64,000 bases of DNA from CAWEYO01 sp963813315 (lineage in GTDB: Bacteria; Pseudomonadota; Alphaproteobacteria; Rhizobiales; Rhizobiaceae). The notes beneath the pieces were generated by a model. That model had not been told where the DNA came from. It made no database searches and saw nothing but the letters and a program-made list of their open reading frames with translations. Each line of letters starts with the position of its first letter. The first letter of the stretch is position 1. The DNA lies in contig CAWEYO010000010.1 in NCBI GenBank assembly GCA_963813315.1, forward strand, positions 32,531 through 96,530. Reading direction: 5' to 3'. Shown here in pieces: positions 46,677-55,992 of the stretch. A program made the position numbers and the translations under genes.

Positions 46677-46825
46677 CATTGTCCCCTGTCGGAAGGATCG
46701 CGGCCTGTTTAGCGGCAAAGTCCGTTGCGGGCAAATGACAAGGGGCCTACGGCAATCGTTTCCTCGATCCGTGGCGGCCGCCCACCGGTTTGCAAACCTG
46801 GTGCAAGGTTCCTAGTCTAGCGCCG

Positions 46826-47365
46826 ATGACGCCGGAGGATGTCACAAAGTTGATCGTGAGGGTCTCGATGAAGGATCGGGCCGCTTTCGACCTGCTTTAC
46901 AGGCAGACGAGCGCGAAACTTTTCGGTGTCTGCCTTCGTGTCTTGAACGACCGTGCCGAGGCGGAGGAGGCACTGCAGGAGGTCTTCCTCAAGATATGGA
47001 CGAAGGCTGATCGCTTCGCAGTCTCCGAACTGAGCCCGATCTCGTGGCTGGTGGCGGTTGCCCGCAACCACGCAATCGACCGCGTCCGCGCGCGACGTCC
47101 ACCCGCTGCAAGTGCGGACGCGGCGCTGGACATCGCCGATCCGACGCCCGGCCCCGAGGAGACTGCTGTGGCGGGCGGTGAAAACGAGAGGGTTCACCGC
47201 TGTCTCGAAGAGCTGGAACAGGAGCGGGCCGCGGCTGTGAGGGGAGCCTACCTCAAGGGTGAGAGCTATGCCGAGCTGGCCGAGCGTCACGGCGTGCCGA
47301 TCAATACGATGCGGACCTGGCTGCGCCGCAGCCTGATGAAACTGAGGGAATGCCTGGAACGATGA
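46826..47365 (+). CDS. ECF-type RNA polymerase sigma factor (SigK-like)
   Basis: This 179-residue protein has region 2 (FDLLYRQTSAKLFGVCLRVL, then AEEALQEVFLKIW) and region 4 (SYAELAERHGVPINTMRTWL). The start MTPEDVTKLI at 46826 fits the family. Its stop overlaps the anti-sigma start by 4 nt, the classic sigma/anti-sigma arrangement. Targets probably include the fasciclin gene downstream. Confidence 0.93.
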   Translation: MTPEDVTKLIVRVSMKDRAAFDLLYRQTSAKLFGVCLRVLNDRAEAEEALQEVFLKIWTKADRFAVSELSPISWLVAVARNHAIDRVRARRPPAASADAALDIADPTPGPEETAVAGGENERVHRCLEELEQERAAAVRGAYLKGESYAELAERHGVPINTMRTWLRRSLMKLRECLER

Positions 47366-48066
47366 GTCTGACGGACGAAAACGGACCGGAAACCGGCGGC
47401 GACGACATGCTGGCCGCCGAATACGTCGCCGGTCTTCTCCCGGAGGACGAGCGTCAGGCGGCGAACCGCAGGATTGAGAGCGACCCGGCGTTTGCACGCC
47501 TTGTTGACCAGTGGGAGGTTCGCCTTGCCCCGCTGGGCAACGCCTACCAGGCCGTCGAGCCGCCCGTATCCGTGAAAGCCGCGATTGACCGGCGCCTCTT
47601 CTCCGGTGCGGCAAGAACCAGGCTGTGGGGCAGTCTGGCTTTATGGCGCGGGCTCACTGCGGCCGCTCTCGCCGCTTTCGCCCTTGTTGTCGCACTTCCC
47701 TACGTCCAGCCGCCGGTGGAACAGCAACAGGTGCGGCTGATCGCTTCGCTTGCGGCGGAAGGCAGCGACGTGCGGTATCTGGCTGTTTTCGACGCCGGTC
47801 GTGACGAAGTGTCGCTATCGCACGTTTCTGGCGAGCCGGCCTCCGGCCGTGATTTCGAGCTCTGGATGATCCAAGGCGGAAATGCGCCGGTTTCGATGGG
47901 CGTCCTGCCGGAAGGCGCGACGACGCACATTGTCATCACGCCCGAGATCCGCGCCAGACTTGCCTCAGGGGCGGTGCTGGCGATCAGCCTGGAACCTGCC
48001 GGCGGCTCGCCGACCGGTCAGCCGACCGGGCCGGTCGTCGCGGCGGGCGATTTGAAGAACATCTGA
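47362..48066 (+). CDS. Anti-sigma factor, RskA-like
   Basis: This 234-residue protein has an N-terminal anti-sigma domain (MLAAEYVAGLLPEDERQAAN), a single membrane helix (about residues 97-115) and a C-terminal RskA domain (FELWMIQGGNAPVSMGVLPEG). It should hold the ECF factor at the membrane until an envelope signal triggers release. It starts in the ATGA overlap at 47362. Confidence 0.91.
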   Translation: MSLTDENGPETGGDDMLAAEYVAGLLPEDERQAANRRIESDPAFARLVDQWEVRLAPLGNAYQAVEPPVSVKAAIDRRLFSGAARTRLWGSLALWRGLTAAALAAFALVVALPYVQPPVEQQQVRLIASLAAEGSDVRYLAVFDAGRDEVSLSHVSGEPASGRDFELWMIQGGNAPVSMGVLPEGATTHIVITPEIRARLASGAVLAISLEPAGGSPTGQPTGPVVAAGDLKNI

Positions 48067-48113
48067 CCGCCTGCACCACGCGAAGACAAATCGGTCGCCC
48101 ACGGTGCGAGTAA

Positions 48114-48135
48114 AGTTTCCGTGAGCCCGGAAACT
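48114..48135. promoter_or_regulatory. Inverted repeat upstream of the fasciclin gene
   Basis: AGTTTCCG and CGGAAACT form a perfect 8-bp inverted repeat around TGAGCC, 65 bp before the fasciclin start. It has no T-run, so it may be an operator or promoter element rather than a terminator. The GGAAAC half also resembles ECF -35 sequences. Confidence 0.35.
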
Positions 48136-48199
48136 CGCGACTACGCTTTCCGTGACTCCTTGCGTCCCACCAACGGGAAACCCAACCAGGGAGACTCAC

Positions 48200-48757
48200 A
48201 TGCGTAAACTGACATTCTCGCTTTTCGCCGGCGCCCTCGCTCTTTCCGGCGCGACCGCGGCCGCATATGCGGCCAATCCCGAAGTCGGCGGCGCGCCGAT
48301 GTATGGCGACAAGAACATCATCGAAAACGCCGTGAATTCTAAGGACCACACCACGCTGGTCGCCGCTGTCAAGGCTGCCGGCCTGGTCGAGACGCTGCAG
48401 GGCGCCGGCCCGTTCACCGTATTCGCGCCGACGAACGCGGCTTTCGAAGCGCTCCCGGCCGGCACGGTCGAAGCGCTGCTGAAACCTGAGAACAAAGACA
48501 AGCTGACTAAAATCCTGACCTGCCATGTGGTCGGCGCCGAAGCCTTTTCCAAGGACATCATGAAGATGGTGGACTCGGACGAAGGTGCGCATCCGGTAAA
48601 GACAGTCGGCGGCTGCACCTTCACCGCAAAATATGAGGGCGGCAAGGTCATGATCGAAGACGAAAACGGCAGTACGGCCACCGTCACCATCGCCGACGTT
48701 GACCAGTCGAACGGCGTCATCCATGTCATCGACAAGGTGCTGTTGCCGAAAATGTGA
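48200..48757 (+). CDS. Secreted fasciclin (FAS1) domain protein
   Basis: This 185-residue protein has a Sec signal (MRKLTFSLFAGALALSGATA) and one FAS1 domain with the H1 motif FTVFAPTNAAFEALP and the H2-region NGVIHVIDKVLLP. FAS1 proteins mediate adhesion in the envelope. AGGGAGA precedes the ATG. It follows an ECF sigma/RskA pair, as mpt70/mpt83 do with sigK-rskA in mycobacteria. Confidence 0.92.
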   Translation: MRKLTFSLFAGALALSGATAAAYAANPEVGGAPMYGDKNIIENAVNSKDHTTLVAAVKAAGLVETLQGAGPFTVFAPTNAAFEALPAGTVEALLKPENKDKLTKILTCHVVGAEAFSKDIMKMVDSDEGAHPVKTVGGCTFTAKYEGGKVMIEDENGSTATVTIADVDQSNGVIHVIDKVLLPKM

Positions 48758-48942
48758 CGTCTCGCCGTCTCAGGCGGTCATCGCCCAACCGATCATCCGG
48801 GCGACCGAAGGCGCGCGCGCCCCGCGCATCCACACCCGCATGTGGATTGCCGCGGGGCGTTTAGTTAGGAACGCCTTCGTCAATTGGAGTTGATTTCGGT
48901 GTGAGCTGTCCGGCGGCTAAGGTGGATCAAAGGGAGGCCGAT

Positions 48943-49443
48943 ATGAACCGCCGCAAGTTTCTCTTTGCCAGTGGGGCCGCCGTCGCGGGCTTGGCCATGT
49001 CGCCCGGTCTTCGGCGCATGGGCGCAGTGGACGAGGCTCGGGCCGAGACCTTCGAGGTGACGAAAACGGAGGCGCAATGGCGCGCGATGCTGTCGGATGC
49101 GCAATACGCGGTGCTAAGGGAAGAAGACACCGAACGCCCCGGCACCAGCCCGCTGCTCGTTGAAAAGCGCAAGGGCACCTTTCATTGCGCGGGGTGCGAC
49201 CTGCCGGTCTATTCGTCGGAGACGAAATATGAGTCCGGCACCGGCTGGCCGAGCTTCTGGGATGCGCTGCCCAATGCGGTCGGCACCAGACAGGACGGTT
49301 CCCTTTTCATGGTGAGGACGGAGTGCCACTGCCGGCGTTGCGGCGGGCATTTCGGGCACATATTCGATGATGGTCCCCCGCCGACCGGCAAGCGTCATTG
49401 CATCAATGGGCTGGCGCTTGGCTTCAAGCCCGCGACGGCGTAA
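48943..49443 (+). CDS. msrB: Periplasmic peptide-methionine (R)-S-oxide reductase
   Basis: This 166-residue protein has a twin-arginine leader (MNRRKFLFASGAAVAGLAM) followed by an MsrB domain. The zinc pairs are CAGC and CRRC, the GTGWPSF motif is present and the catalytic cysteine is in RHCINGLALGF. It repairs oxidised methionine outside the cytoplasm. AGGGAGG precedes the ATG at 48943. Confidence 0.93.
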   Translation: MNRRKFLFASGAAVAGLAMSPGLRRMGAVDEARAETFEVTKTEAQWRAMLSDAQYAVLREEDTERPGTSPLLVEKRKGTFHCAGCDLPVYSSETKYESGTGWPSFWDALPNAVGTRQDGSLFMVRTECHCRRCGGHFGHIFDDGPPPTGKRHCINGLALGFKPATA

Positions 49444-49530
49444 AGCATCGGACCGAAAGTGGGTACCGGTTTCGGGAAAAATCCGATGCTCAAACAAAGA
49501 GATAGAGCGGCAGCGCTGATTCCGAAAATG
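49443..49530. repeat. Dispersed palindromic element, family A
   Basis: This element is almost identical to the one at 9651: AGCATCGGACCGAAAGTGGG, the GGTACCGGTTTCGGG arm and the AGATAGAGCGGCAGCGCTGA tail. It lies between convergent msrB and engB. Confidence 0.75.
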
Positions 49531-49556
49531 CCGCCGCTCGAGTTCCGGCGGTTCGG

Positions 49557-50222
49557 CTATTCTCCACTCGCCGCGAGCGCGATAGCTTGGCGGAGCTCAT
49601 CCAAGCCGTCGCCCTTTTCCGACGATGTCGCGATAACTGCGGGGAACGCGGCCGGGCGCTTGCGGATATGCTCCAGGGTTCCGGTGATCAATCGCGGCAC
49701 GCCGACGGCTTTGATCTTGTCGGTCTTGGTCAGCACGATCTGGTAGGAGACGGCCGCCTTGTCGAGCAGGCCGAGCACGTCCTCGTCGTTTTTCTTGATG
49801 CCGTGGCGGGCATCGATCAGCACATAGACCCGCCTTAGCGTTACCCGGCCTTTCAGATAGTCGAAGACGAGCCCGGTCCAGCGGTCGACCTCTTCCTTGG
49901 GCGCCTGAGCATATCCATAGCCAGGCATGTCGACCAATGCGATCGGCGGCAGATCGCCTGCCGCGCCGGAATAGCCGTCCGGAACGAAATAGTTGAGCTC
50001 CTGCGTTCGACCCGGTGTGTTTGATGTGCGGGCAAGTCCCCGTTGACCGGTGAGCGCGTTGATCAGCGACGACTTGCCGACGTTCGAACGGCCGGCGAAG
50101 GCAATTTCCGGCGGCCCCTCCGGTGGCAGGAACTTCATCGCCGGGACGCCGCGGATGAACGTCCACGGCCGCGTAAAGATGTGCGCGCCGACGCTTGCGC
50201 CGGACTTGGCATTGTCGTTCAA
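49557..50222 (-). CDS. engB: Ribosome-biogenesis GTPase EngB/YsxC
   Basis: This 221-residue protein has G1 GRSNVGKSSL, G3 DMPGYG and G4 TKTD. It is needed for 50S subunit assembly. The likely start is TTG at 50220-50222, overlapping the acetyltransferase stop as TTGA; a longer frame would run into that gene. It lies in the rpmH-rnpA-yidC cluster, as in other rhizobia. Confidence 0.92.
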   Translation of the reverse strand: MNDNAKSGASVGAHIFTRPWTFIRGVPAMKFLPPEGPPEIAFAGRSNVGKSSLINALTGQRGLARTSNTPGRTQELNYFVPDGYSGAAGDLPPIALVDMPGYGYAQAPKEEVDRWTGLVFDYLKGRVTLRRVYVLIDARHGIKKNDEDVLGLLDKAAVSYQIVLTKTDKIKAVGVPRLITGTLEHIRKRPAAFPAVIATSSEKGDGLDELRQAIALAASGE

Positions 50223-50869
50223 ACTGCGGCCTCCAACCGGGAAATATCGGCGCCGCGTATGGCGTCGAGATTGCGCGTGATCTTGTCCGGCGGCCAATTC
50301 CACCATGCGACGCCAAGAAGCCGGTCCACTGTTTTCCTGTCAAAGCGCATTTTCACGACCTTACCCGGATTGCCTGCGACGACCGCGTAGGGGGGCACGT
50401 CATGGCTGATGACCGATCTTGCGCCTACGATGGCGCCGTCGCCGATCTTCAGGCCAGGAAGGACGACCGCCTCCATGCCGATCCACACGTCATTGCCGAT
50501 GGTGGTGTCGCCGCGCAACTCCTCGACCCGCGTAGAGGGCTCAAAGCCCTTCTCCCATCCATGCCCGAAAATATTGAACGGGTAGGTGGAAAAGCCGGAC
50601 ATGGCGTGGTTGGCCCCGTTCATGATGAATTTCGCTCCCTCCGCAATGGCGCAGAAGCGCCCGATTACCAGCCGGTCGCCGATGAAAGGATAGTGGTGAA
50701 GCACGCATTTCTCGACGAACAGGTCCGGACCCTCCGGGTCGTCGTAGTAGGTATAGTCGCCGATCTCTATGTTGGGCGCCGTGACAAGCGACTTTAGGAA
50801 GCCGACGCGCACATGCATCGGTATCGGATGCTTTATCGAAGGGTTGGGTCCGCTGTCGGGTCCGGTCAT
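50219..50869 (-). CDS. Vat-type xenobiotic/streptogramin-like O-acetyltransferase
   Basis: This 216-residue protein begins MTGPDSGPNPSIKHPIPMHV. The left-handed beta-helix has the CatB/Vat features: HHYPFIGDRLVIGRFCAIA, the NHAMSGFSTYPF loop with the catalytic His, and NDVWIGMEAVVLPGLKIGDG. Such enzymes acetylate hydroxyl groups of antibiotics or other small molecules, but chromosomal members often have unknown substrates. It is wedged between yidC and engB and coupled to engB. Confidence 0.87.
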   Translation of the reverse strand: MTGPDSGPNPSIKHPIPMHVRVGFLKSLVTAPNIEIGDYTYYDDPEGPDLFVEKCVLHHYPFIGDRLVIGRFCAIAEGAKFIMNGANHAMSGFSTYPFNIFGHGWEKGFEPSTRVEELRGDTTIGNDVWIGMEAVVLPGLKIGDGAIVGARSVISHDVPPYAVVAGNPGKVVKMRFDRKTVDRLLGVAWWNWPPDKITRNLDAIRGADISRLEAAV

Positions 50870-50965
50870 GGCAGTTCCGGGGTGAACGGGCATATAAAAG
50901 CGGCAGCCGGCCACGTCCACAAGAAAGAACCCGGACGCGCCGACGCGCGCCCGCTCCTTACCTTG

Positions 50966-52786
50966 TCACTCGGCCGGCGAGGGCTTCTTCTTGAACAGTC
51001 CCGCAAGATTGTCCCAGAGTTCTATCTTGGCTCCCTGACGCTTCATGATGATGCCTTGCTGGAGAATCGACAGAGAGTTGTTCCACGCCCAGTAGATAAC
51101 GAGACCGGCCGGGAAGGTCGCCAGCATGAACGTGAAGATCAACGGCATCCAGTTGAAAAGCATGGCTTGGGTCGGGTCCGGCGGCGTCGGGTTCATGCGC
51201 ATCTGCAGGAACATGGTGATGCCCATGATGAGCGGCCACACGCCGATCATGAGGAATGCAGGTACCGCGAAAGGCAGCATGCCGAACAGGTTGAAGACCG
51301 AGGTCGGATCCGGCGCGGCAAGGTCCTGGATCCAGCCGAAGAAGGGTGCGTGGCGCATTTCGATAGTGACGTAGAGCACTTTGTAGAGCGCGAAGAACAC
51401 GGGAATCTGGATCAGGATCGGCCAGCAGCCCGCCAGCGGATTGATCTTCTCCTTCTTGTATAGTTCCATCATCGCCTGCTGCTGCTTCATCTTGTCGTCC
51501 GCATATTTTTCGCGGATTTCCAGCAAGGCAGGCTGCACTTTCTTCATGTTCGCCATCGAGACATAGGACTTGTTGGCTAGCGGGAAGAAGACGGCCTTGA
51601 CGATGACGGTGGTCGCCAGGATCGCGAGACCGAAATTGCCGAGCAAATTGTAAAGCCAGTCGATGAGATAAAACATCGGCTTGGTGATGAAATAGAACCA
51701 GCCCCAGTCGATCAGAAGGTCAAACTGGCGGATGTTGCGGCGGGTCTCATAGGCCTGGATGGTCGCGACTTCCTTGGCTCCCGCAAACACCATCGTCTCC
51801 ACTGTCGCGGACTGTCCCGGAGCGATGCTCATCGCATCGGACAGATAGTCGGCCTGAAAGCGCGGGCGTCCATCATCGAAAAAGGCGAAACGCGGCTGGA
51901 ACTGCTTTTGCGAAGCCGGCACCAACGCAACTGCCCAGTATTTGTCGGTGATGCCGAGCCAACCGTCGTTGGACCTGCCCGGGACGATCTGCTTGTCTTC
52001 CTCGATCGTGGAGTATGAGATTTCCTGCAGGCCTTCCTCGCCGGTCACGCCGATCAACCCCTCGTGCAACACATAGGTGCTGGCATGCGCAGGCTTGTCG
52101 AAGCGCGTCACGCGACCGTAATTGGAAAGCGAGACAGGTGCTGCGCCGCTGTTGGTCACGGTGTCGGTGACCGTGAACATGTAGTTGTCGTCGACCGCGA
52201 TCGTCCGTTTGAAAGTCAGGCCTTTGTCATTCGTGTAGGAGAGCGTGACAGGGGCAGAGTGCGTCAGCGTCGGGTTGCCCTCGATCGTCCAGACAGTGTC
52301 GGGCCCAGGCACCGACCCCGAGGTTTCGTCACCGACAAAGCCGATCTCGGCATACTGCCCGTTAGGAAGCGCCGACGGGCTGAGAAGCTCGATCGTCGGT
52401 GAGTCCTTGTCAACCGTGAGGCGGTAATCCTTCAAACGTACGTCGTCGATGCGGCCGCCCGTCAGATTGATGGACCCGTAGATTCGGGGCGTGTCGAGCT
52501 TAATGCGTGCTGTGGACGCGATCACCGCCTCGCGTCCTCCAGCGGCGGCACCATCGGCCCCGGGAACGCTGCCCGCGCTGCCAGGCACCGCGCCGGTCGC
52601 CGGCCGTGTCGTGCCTTCAGTCTTCGCGCTGGGTGCCGCTTTCTTTTCGGCCTCGAGCCGCTGGGCTTCGATCTTTGCTGTTTCCCTCTGCGCTTCGATG
52701 CGCGGGTTCATGTAGAACACCTGCCAAAGCGTCAGGATCACCACGGAAAGCGCGATTGTGATGAAGAAATTTCGGTTGTTTTCCAT
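50966..52786 (-). CDS. yidC: Membrane protein insertase YidC
   Basis: About 606 residues beginning MENNRNFFITIALSVVILTL. A first helix is followed by a large periplasmic domain (about residues 40-350) and five C-terminal helices (AGCWPILIQIPVFFALYKVL is typical). It inserts proteins into the inner membrane with or without Sec. The ATG overlaps the rnpA stop by 1 nt. Confidence 0.96.
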   Translation of the reverse strand: MENNRNFFITIALSVVILTLWQVFYMNPRIEAQRETAKIEAQRLEAEKKAAPSAKTEGTTRPATGAVPGSAGSVPGADGAAAGGREAVIASTARIKLDTPRIYGSINLTGGRIDDVRLKDYRLTVDKDSPTIELLSPSALPNGQYAEIGFVGDETSGSVPGPDTVWTIEGNPTLTHSAPVTLSYTNDKGLTFKRTIAVDDNYMFTVTDTVTNSGAAPVSLSNYGRVTRFDKPAHASTYVLHEGLIGVTGEEGLQEISYSTIEEDKQIVPGRSNDGWLGITDKYWAVALVPASQKQFQPRFAFFDDGRPRFQADYLSDAMSIAPGQSATVETMVFAGAKEVATIQAYETRRNIRQFDLLIDWGWFYFITKPMFYLIDWLYNLLGNFGLAILATTVIVKAVFFPLANKSYVSMANMKKVQPALLEIREKYADDKMKQQQAMMELYKKEKINPLAGCWPILIQIPVFFALYKVLYVTIEMRHAPFFGWIQDLAAPDPTSVFNLFGMLPFAVPAFLMIGVWPLIMGITMFLQMRMNPTPPDPTQAMLFNWMPLIFTFMLATFPAGLVIYWAWNNSLSILQQGIIMKRQGAKIELWDNLAGLFKKKPSPAE

Positions 52787-53148
52787 CAAGTAGTCCTGCG
52801 CGTTCCGCGAATTCGTCGTGAGAGTTCGGACTTGAGCGTCTCGAAGGGGACAGTGAGGATATCTTCACGCCCGACGATCACATAGTCATTGCCGGCCGCC
52901 ATGTCACCTGCGGCATCGTTTCGGACTGCTTCCTTCAGCCGCCGGCGGATACGGTTGCGCTGAACGGCATTGCCGGACTTCCTAGTGACAGTGAAACCGA
53001 CGCGCGGGCCGGCTGCGTCGCCGCGATTCATCACTTCCAGCAGGAATAGCCGCCCCCGGCGCTTTTCACCGCCGCGGACAGCCAAAAACTCAGCGCGTTT
53101 GCGAAGCCGTCGAGGAGCGATGCCCCTGGGCTTGCCGGTCGCCGGCAA
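52786..53148 (-). CDS. rnpA: Ribonuclease P protein component
   Basis: About 120 residues with the RNase P signature RNRIRRRLKEAVRN and the N-terminal LRKRAEFLAVRGGEKRRG block. No ATG lies at the expected place. TTG at 53146-53148 (PATGKPRGIAPRRLRKRAEF) is my best guess; longer frames overlap rpmH. It processes tRNA 5' ends with the RNase P RNA. Confidence 0.9.
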   Translation of the reverse strand: MPATGKPRGIAPRRLRKRAEFLAVRGGEKRRGRLFLLEVMNRGDAAGPRVGFTVTRKSGNAVQRNRIRRRLKEAVRNDAAGDMAAGNDYVIVGREDILTVPFETLKSELSRRIRGTRRTT

Positions 53149-53164
53149 GGGTTCGCTTTCCGCT

Positions 53165-53299
53165 TCAGGCTGACAGCCGCTTGCGGCCGCGGTTGCGGCG
53201 TGCGGCGACCACTCCGCGGCCACCCTTGGTGGCCATGCGAGCACGAAATCCGTGCCGGCGCTTGCGGACAAGTTTCGAGGGTTGATAGGTGCGCTTCAT
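53165..53299 (-). CDS. rpmH: 50S ribosomal protein L34
   Basis: A 44-residue protein, MKRTYQPSKLVRKRRHGFRA and then RMATKGGRGVVAARRNRGRK ending RLSA, matches L34 throughout. It starts the rpmH-rnpA-yidC cluster. Confidence 0.97.
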   Translation of the reverse strand: MKRTYQPSKLVRKRRHGFRARMATKGGRGVVAARRNRGRKRLSA

Positions 53300-53685
53300 T
53301 TATCTTGATACCGCGGCGTGCGGCCCTTCTTGGTTCTGTCGCAGTGAACAGGAGCGTTGCCTGGTGTGCTGGCGCAGTCGCGCTGCGCCGGACTGTCGGC
53401 CCGAGCGTGAGCGGGCTTATAAGAACAAGGGTCCCGGAAGTCAATCGCCAGCGAACGAAGGGCATGACCGAAGATTTGTCGCAATTGGCCCCCACCCCGG
53501 ATGGTCCGCCATGGGCGAATTCACGCGCGGGTGAGCGGGTTTGATCCGGTGGTAAAAAACCGGTGAGAACCGTCCACTGAATGCTTGCCATGGCGGTTTC
53601 GGTGGATCATTTGACCGGGAACCCGGGTACAGTACCGGAACAGTGACATTCCGGATGGCCGCATAGGCCCTGATCGGGAAAAGCA
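53300..53685. other. Intergenic region upstream of rpmH and the TVP38 gene
   Basis: A 386-bp divergent gap. It must hold the rpmH promoter, but no clear -35/-10 pair or known RNA was recognised. Two CCGGTG boxes occur near 53548-53570. Confidence 0.4.
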
Positions 53686-54453
53686 ATGGCAAAGAGCGCG
53701 GCTCAGGCCGCAGTGACCGATGGGCCGGAAAGAAGGGCGGGCAGGTCCGCCCTGTGGCGCTTCCTGCCGATCGCGCTCGTCATCGCCGGGCTAATTCTCG
53801 GCTATACGATGGGCTGGCATCACTATCTGACACTCGACTACCTCGGTCAGAGCCAGGACTTGCTCGAGGCGTTCGTCGCCGGGCATCCGGTCCTGGCGCC
53901 GGCTGGTTTTGTGGCCTGCTACGCGCTGGCGGTGGCGCTCTCCTTTCCGGCCGCTTTCGTGCTCACGATCTTCGGCGGGTTTCTCTTTGGGTGGGCGTTG
54001 GGCGCCGCTCTTTCGGTCATCGGCGCGACCATCGGCGCGACGGCCCTATTCCTTGCCGCCCGCATAGCCTGCGGGGACCGTCTCAGGAGGAAGCTGGGCG
54101 GTGCGACGGCGCGTCTGGCCGAAGGCTTCGAGAACGACGCGTTCGCGTTTCTGCTTGTGCTTCGGCTGACCCCGTTCATACCCTTTGTCGTCGCCAACGT
54201 TGCGCCGGCGCTTTTCAATGTCCGGCTCCGCACTTTCGTGGCTGCAACCGCGATTGGCATCGTGCCCGGCGCATTTGCCTATGCGTGGCTGGGACAGGGC
54301 GTCGACAGCGTGCTTGACGCTGCGCAGGCAGCTGGTCGCAATGCAAAGGCGAAAGACCTGGTCACGCCGGAAATCACTTTCGCCTTTGTAGCGCTGGCGC
54401 TTGTCGCGCTGATCGCGGTCGTCGTAAGAAATCGATGGAAATACAGGGTCTGA
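53686..54453 (+). CDS. TVP38/TMEM64-family membrane protein
   Basis: This 255-residue protein has about six hydrophobic segments and the VTT/DedA-like core (LSFPAAFVLTIFGGFLFGWA, then RLTPFIPFVVANVAPALFNV). Members are membrane proteins of disputed function, possibly lipid scramblases. It is followed closely by an FAD oxidoreductase, a pairing I recall from other bacteria, including fused forms. Confidence 0.88.
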   Translation: MAKSAAQAAVTDGPERRAGRSALWRFLPIALVIAGLILGYTMGWHHYLTLDYLGQSQDLLEAFVAGHPVLAPAGFVACYALAVALSFPAAFVLTIFGGFLFGWALGAALSVIGATIGATALFLAARIACGDRLRRKLGGATARLAEGFENDAFAFLLVLRLTPFIPFVVANVAPALFNVRLRTFVAATAIGIVPGAFAYAWLGQGVDSVLDAAQAAGRNAKAKDLVTPEITFAFVALALVALIAVVVRNRWKYRV

Positions 54454-54506
54454 AAGCGACGGGTGGCGTCTTTCGGGTCGATACACCCGCGTTCAGGGAA
54501 TGCGTG

Positions 54507-55935
54507 ATGGGGAAGCATATAGCGCCGGACATCTGCGTCATCGGGGCCGGGTCGGGCGGTCTCTCTGTCGCGGCTGCCGCGGCCGCGTTTGGCGTGCCGG
54601 TAGTGCTTGTCGAGAGGGGGAAGATGGGAGGCGATTGCCTCAACTATGGCTGCGTACCGTCCAAGGCTATGATAGCAGCGGCCAGGCATGCGCACGCGCT
54701 GCGACACGGCGCGCGGTTCGGTGTCGCCGATGTCGAACCCGAGATCGACTTCAAACTTGTCAACCGTCATGTTCGTGGCGTTATCGCGGCAATCGCGCCC
54801 AACGATTCCGAGGAGCGCTTCACAGCGCTCGGCGTCCAGGTGATCAGGGCTGAGGGCCACTTCATCGACAAGCGCACATTGATGGCCGGCGACATGGAAA
54901 TCCGCGCGCGGCGTTTTGTGATAGCGACCGGCTCGTCACCCGCCATCCCGCCGATACCGGGGCTCGACGGCGTGGACTTCCTTACCAACGAGACGCTGTT
55001 CGACCAGACCACAAGACCTGCGCACCTTATCATCATCGGTGGCGGCCCGACAGGCATGGAGATGGCTCAGGCGCATCGGCGGCTCGGCTCGATGGTGACG
55101 GTCATCGAGGCCCTTACCCCCCTTGCAGGCGAGGACCCCGAACTGGCGGCAATCGTGCTGCGAAGAATCCGCTCGGAGGGTGTGGCGATCCGCGAGGGCG
55201 CAAGAATCACGCGCGTTGAGCGCCTCGGCCGGAACGGCGTTCGTGTCCACCTCGAGGACCGCGCCGGAGCCGGCGTCATCGACGGAACGAACCTGCTGAT
55301 CGCCGCCGGACGCACAGCAAATGCCGCGGGGCTTGGTCTCGAGAAGGCCGGCATCGCCTACGGCCCCAAAGGCGTCAAGGTTACCGATGGCCTGAGGACC
55401 ACAAATCGCCGTGTCTACGCCGTGGGCGACGTGACGGGCTCGCCCCAATTCACTCATGTCGCTGGCTATCACGCCGGCCTCGCAATCCGCTCCATCCTGT
55501 TTCGGCTACCGGTCAGGGAAAACAGACGGATCATTCCCAGGGTGACTTTCACCGACCCCGAACTCGCGCAGGTCGGCCTGACCGAGGTCGAGGCGGGCAA
55601 GCTTCATGGCAGTGTTGGCATCCTGCGCTGGCCCTATGCCGAGAACGACCGCGCCCAAACGGAACACAGGACGGAGGGGCATCTGAAGATGGTGACAGGC
55701 CGGCGGGGAAAGATCCTCGGCGTTTCGATCGCCGGTGCCAACGCGGGCGAAATGATCAGCCTTTGGGCGCTGGCGCTTTCGAAGGGCATGACTGTGCGCG
55801 ACGCTGCCGCGTTTGTCCCGCCTTACCCCACGATGAGCGAAATTGGCAGACGCGCCGCCATCACCTATTTTATGGGTGCTAGCGCGGATGCCGCTGGTCC
55901 GTCGCGCGATCCGTCTGCTCAGCCTTCTAGGCTGA
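54507..55935 (+). pseudogene. Pyridine nucleotide-disulphide oxidoreductase (mercuric reductase-like), frame break near the 3' end
   Basis: The frame starts MGKHIAPDICVIGAGSGGLS behind AGGGAA. The FAD motif, the redox disulphide GGDCLNYGCVPSKAM, the NAD(P) loop IIIGGGPTGMEMAQAH and the ARRVYAVGD-like segment (RVYAVGDVTGS) are intact. At the TTTT of 55868-55871 the frame should shift by one to give LARMPLVRRAIRLLSLLG and a stop at 55933, for 475 residues. Without the shift it reads on to 56213 and overlaps the kinase gene. The C-terminal dimer interface is therefore affected if the break is real. The substrate is unlikely to be mercury, since no MerR or MerT is nearby. Confidence 0.8.
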
Positions 55936-55992
55936 CGGGAACGGAGCGAGGGGATCGATCGGCGGGGAATTTGTGCGGAGGGAGGTGCGCGA

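Noticed and set aside
53300..53685. Chromosomal origin next to rpmH
   Set aside because: rpmH neighbours oriC in many bacteria, but no dnaA gene or cluster of DnaA boxes is visible here.
54507..55935. Mercury-resistance mercuric reductase
   Set aside because: The fold and disulphide match, but there is no N-terminal MerA metal-binding domain, no C-terminal vicinal cysteine pair and no mer operon nearby.
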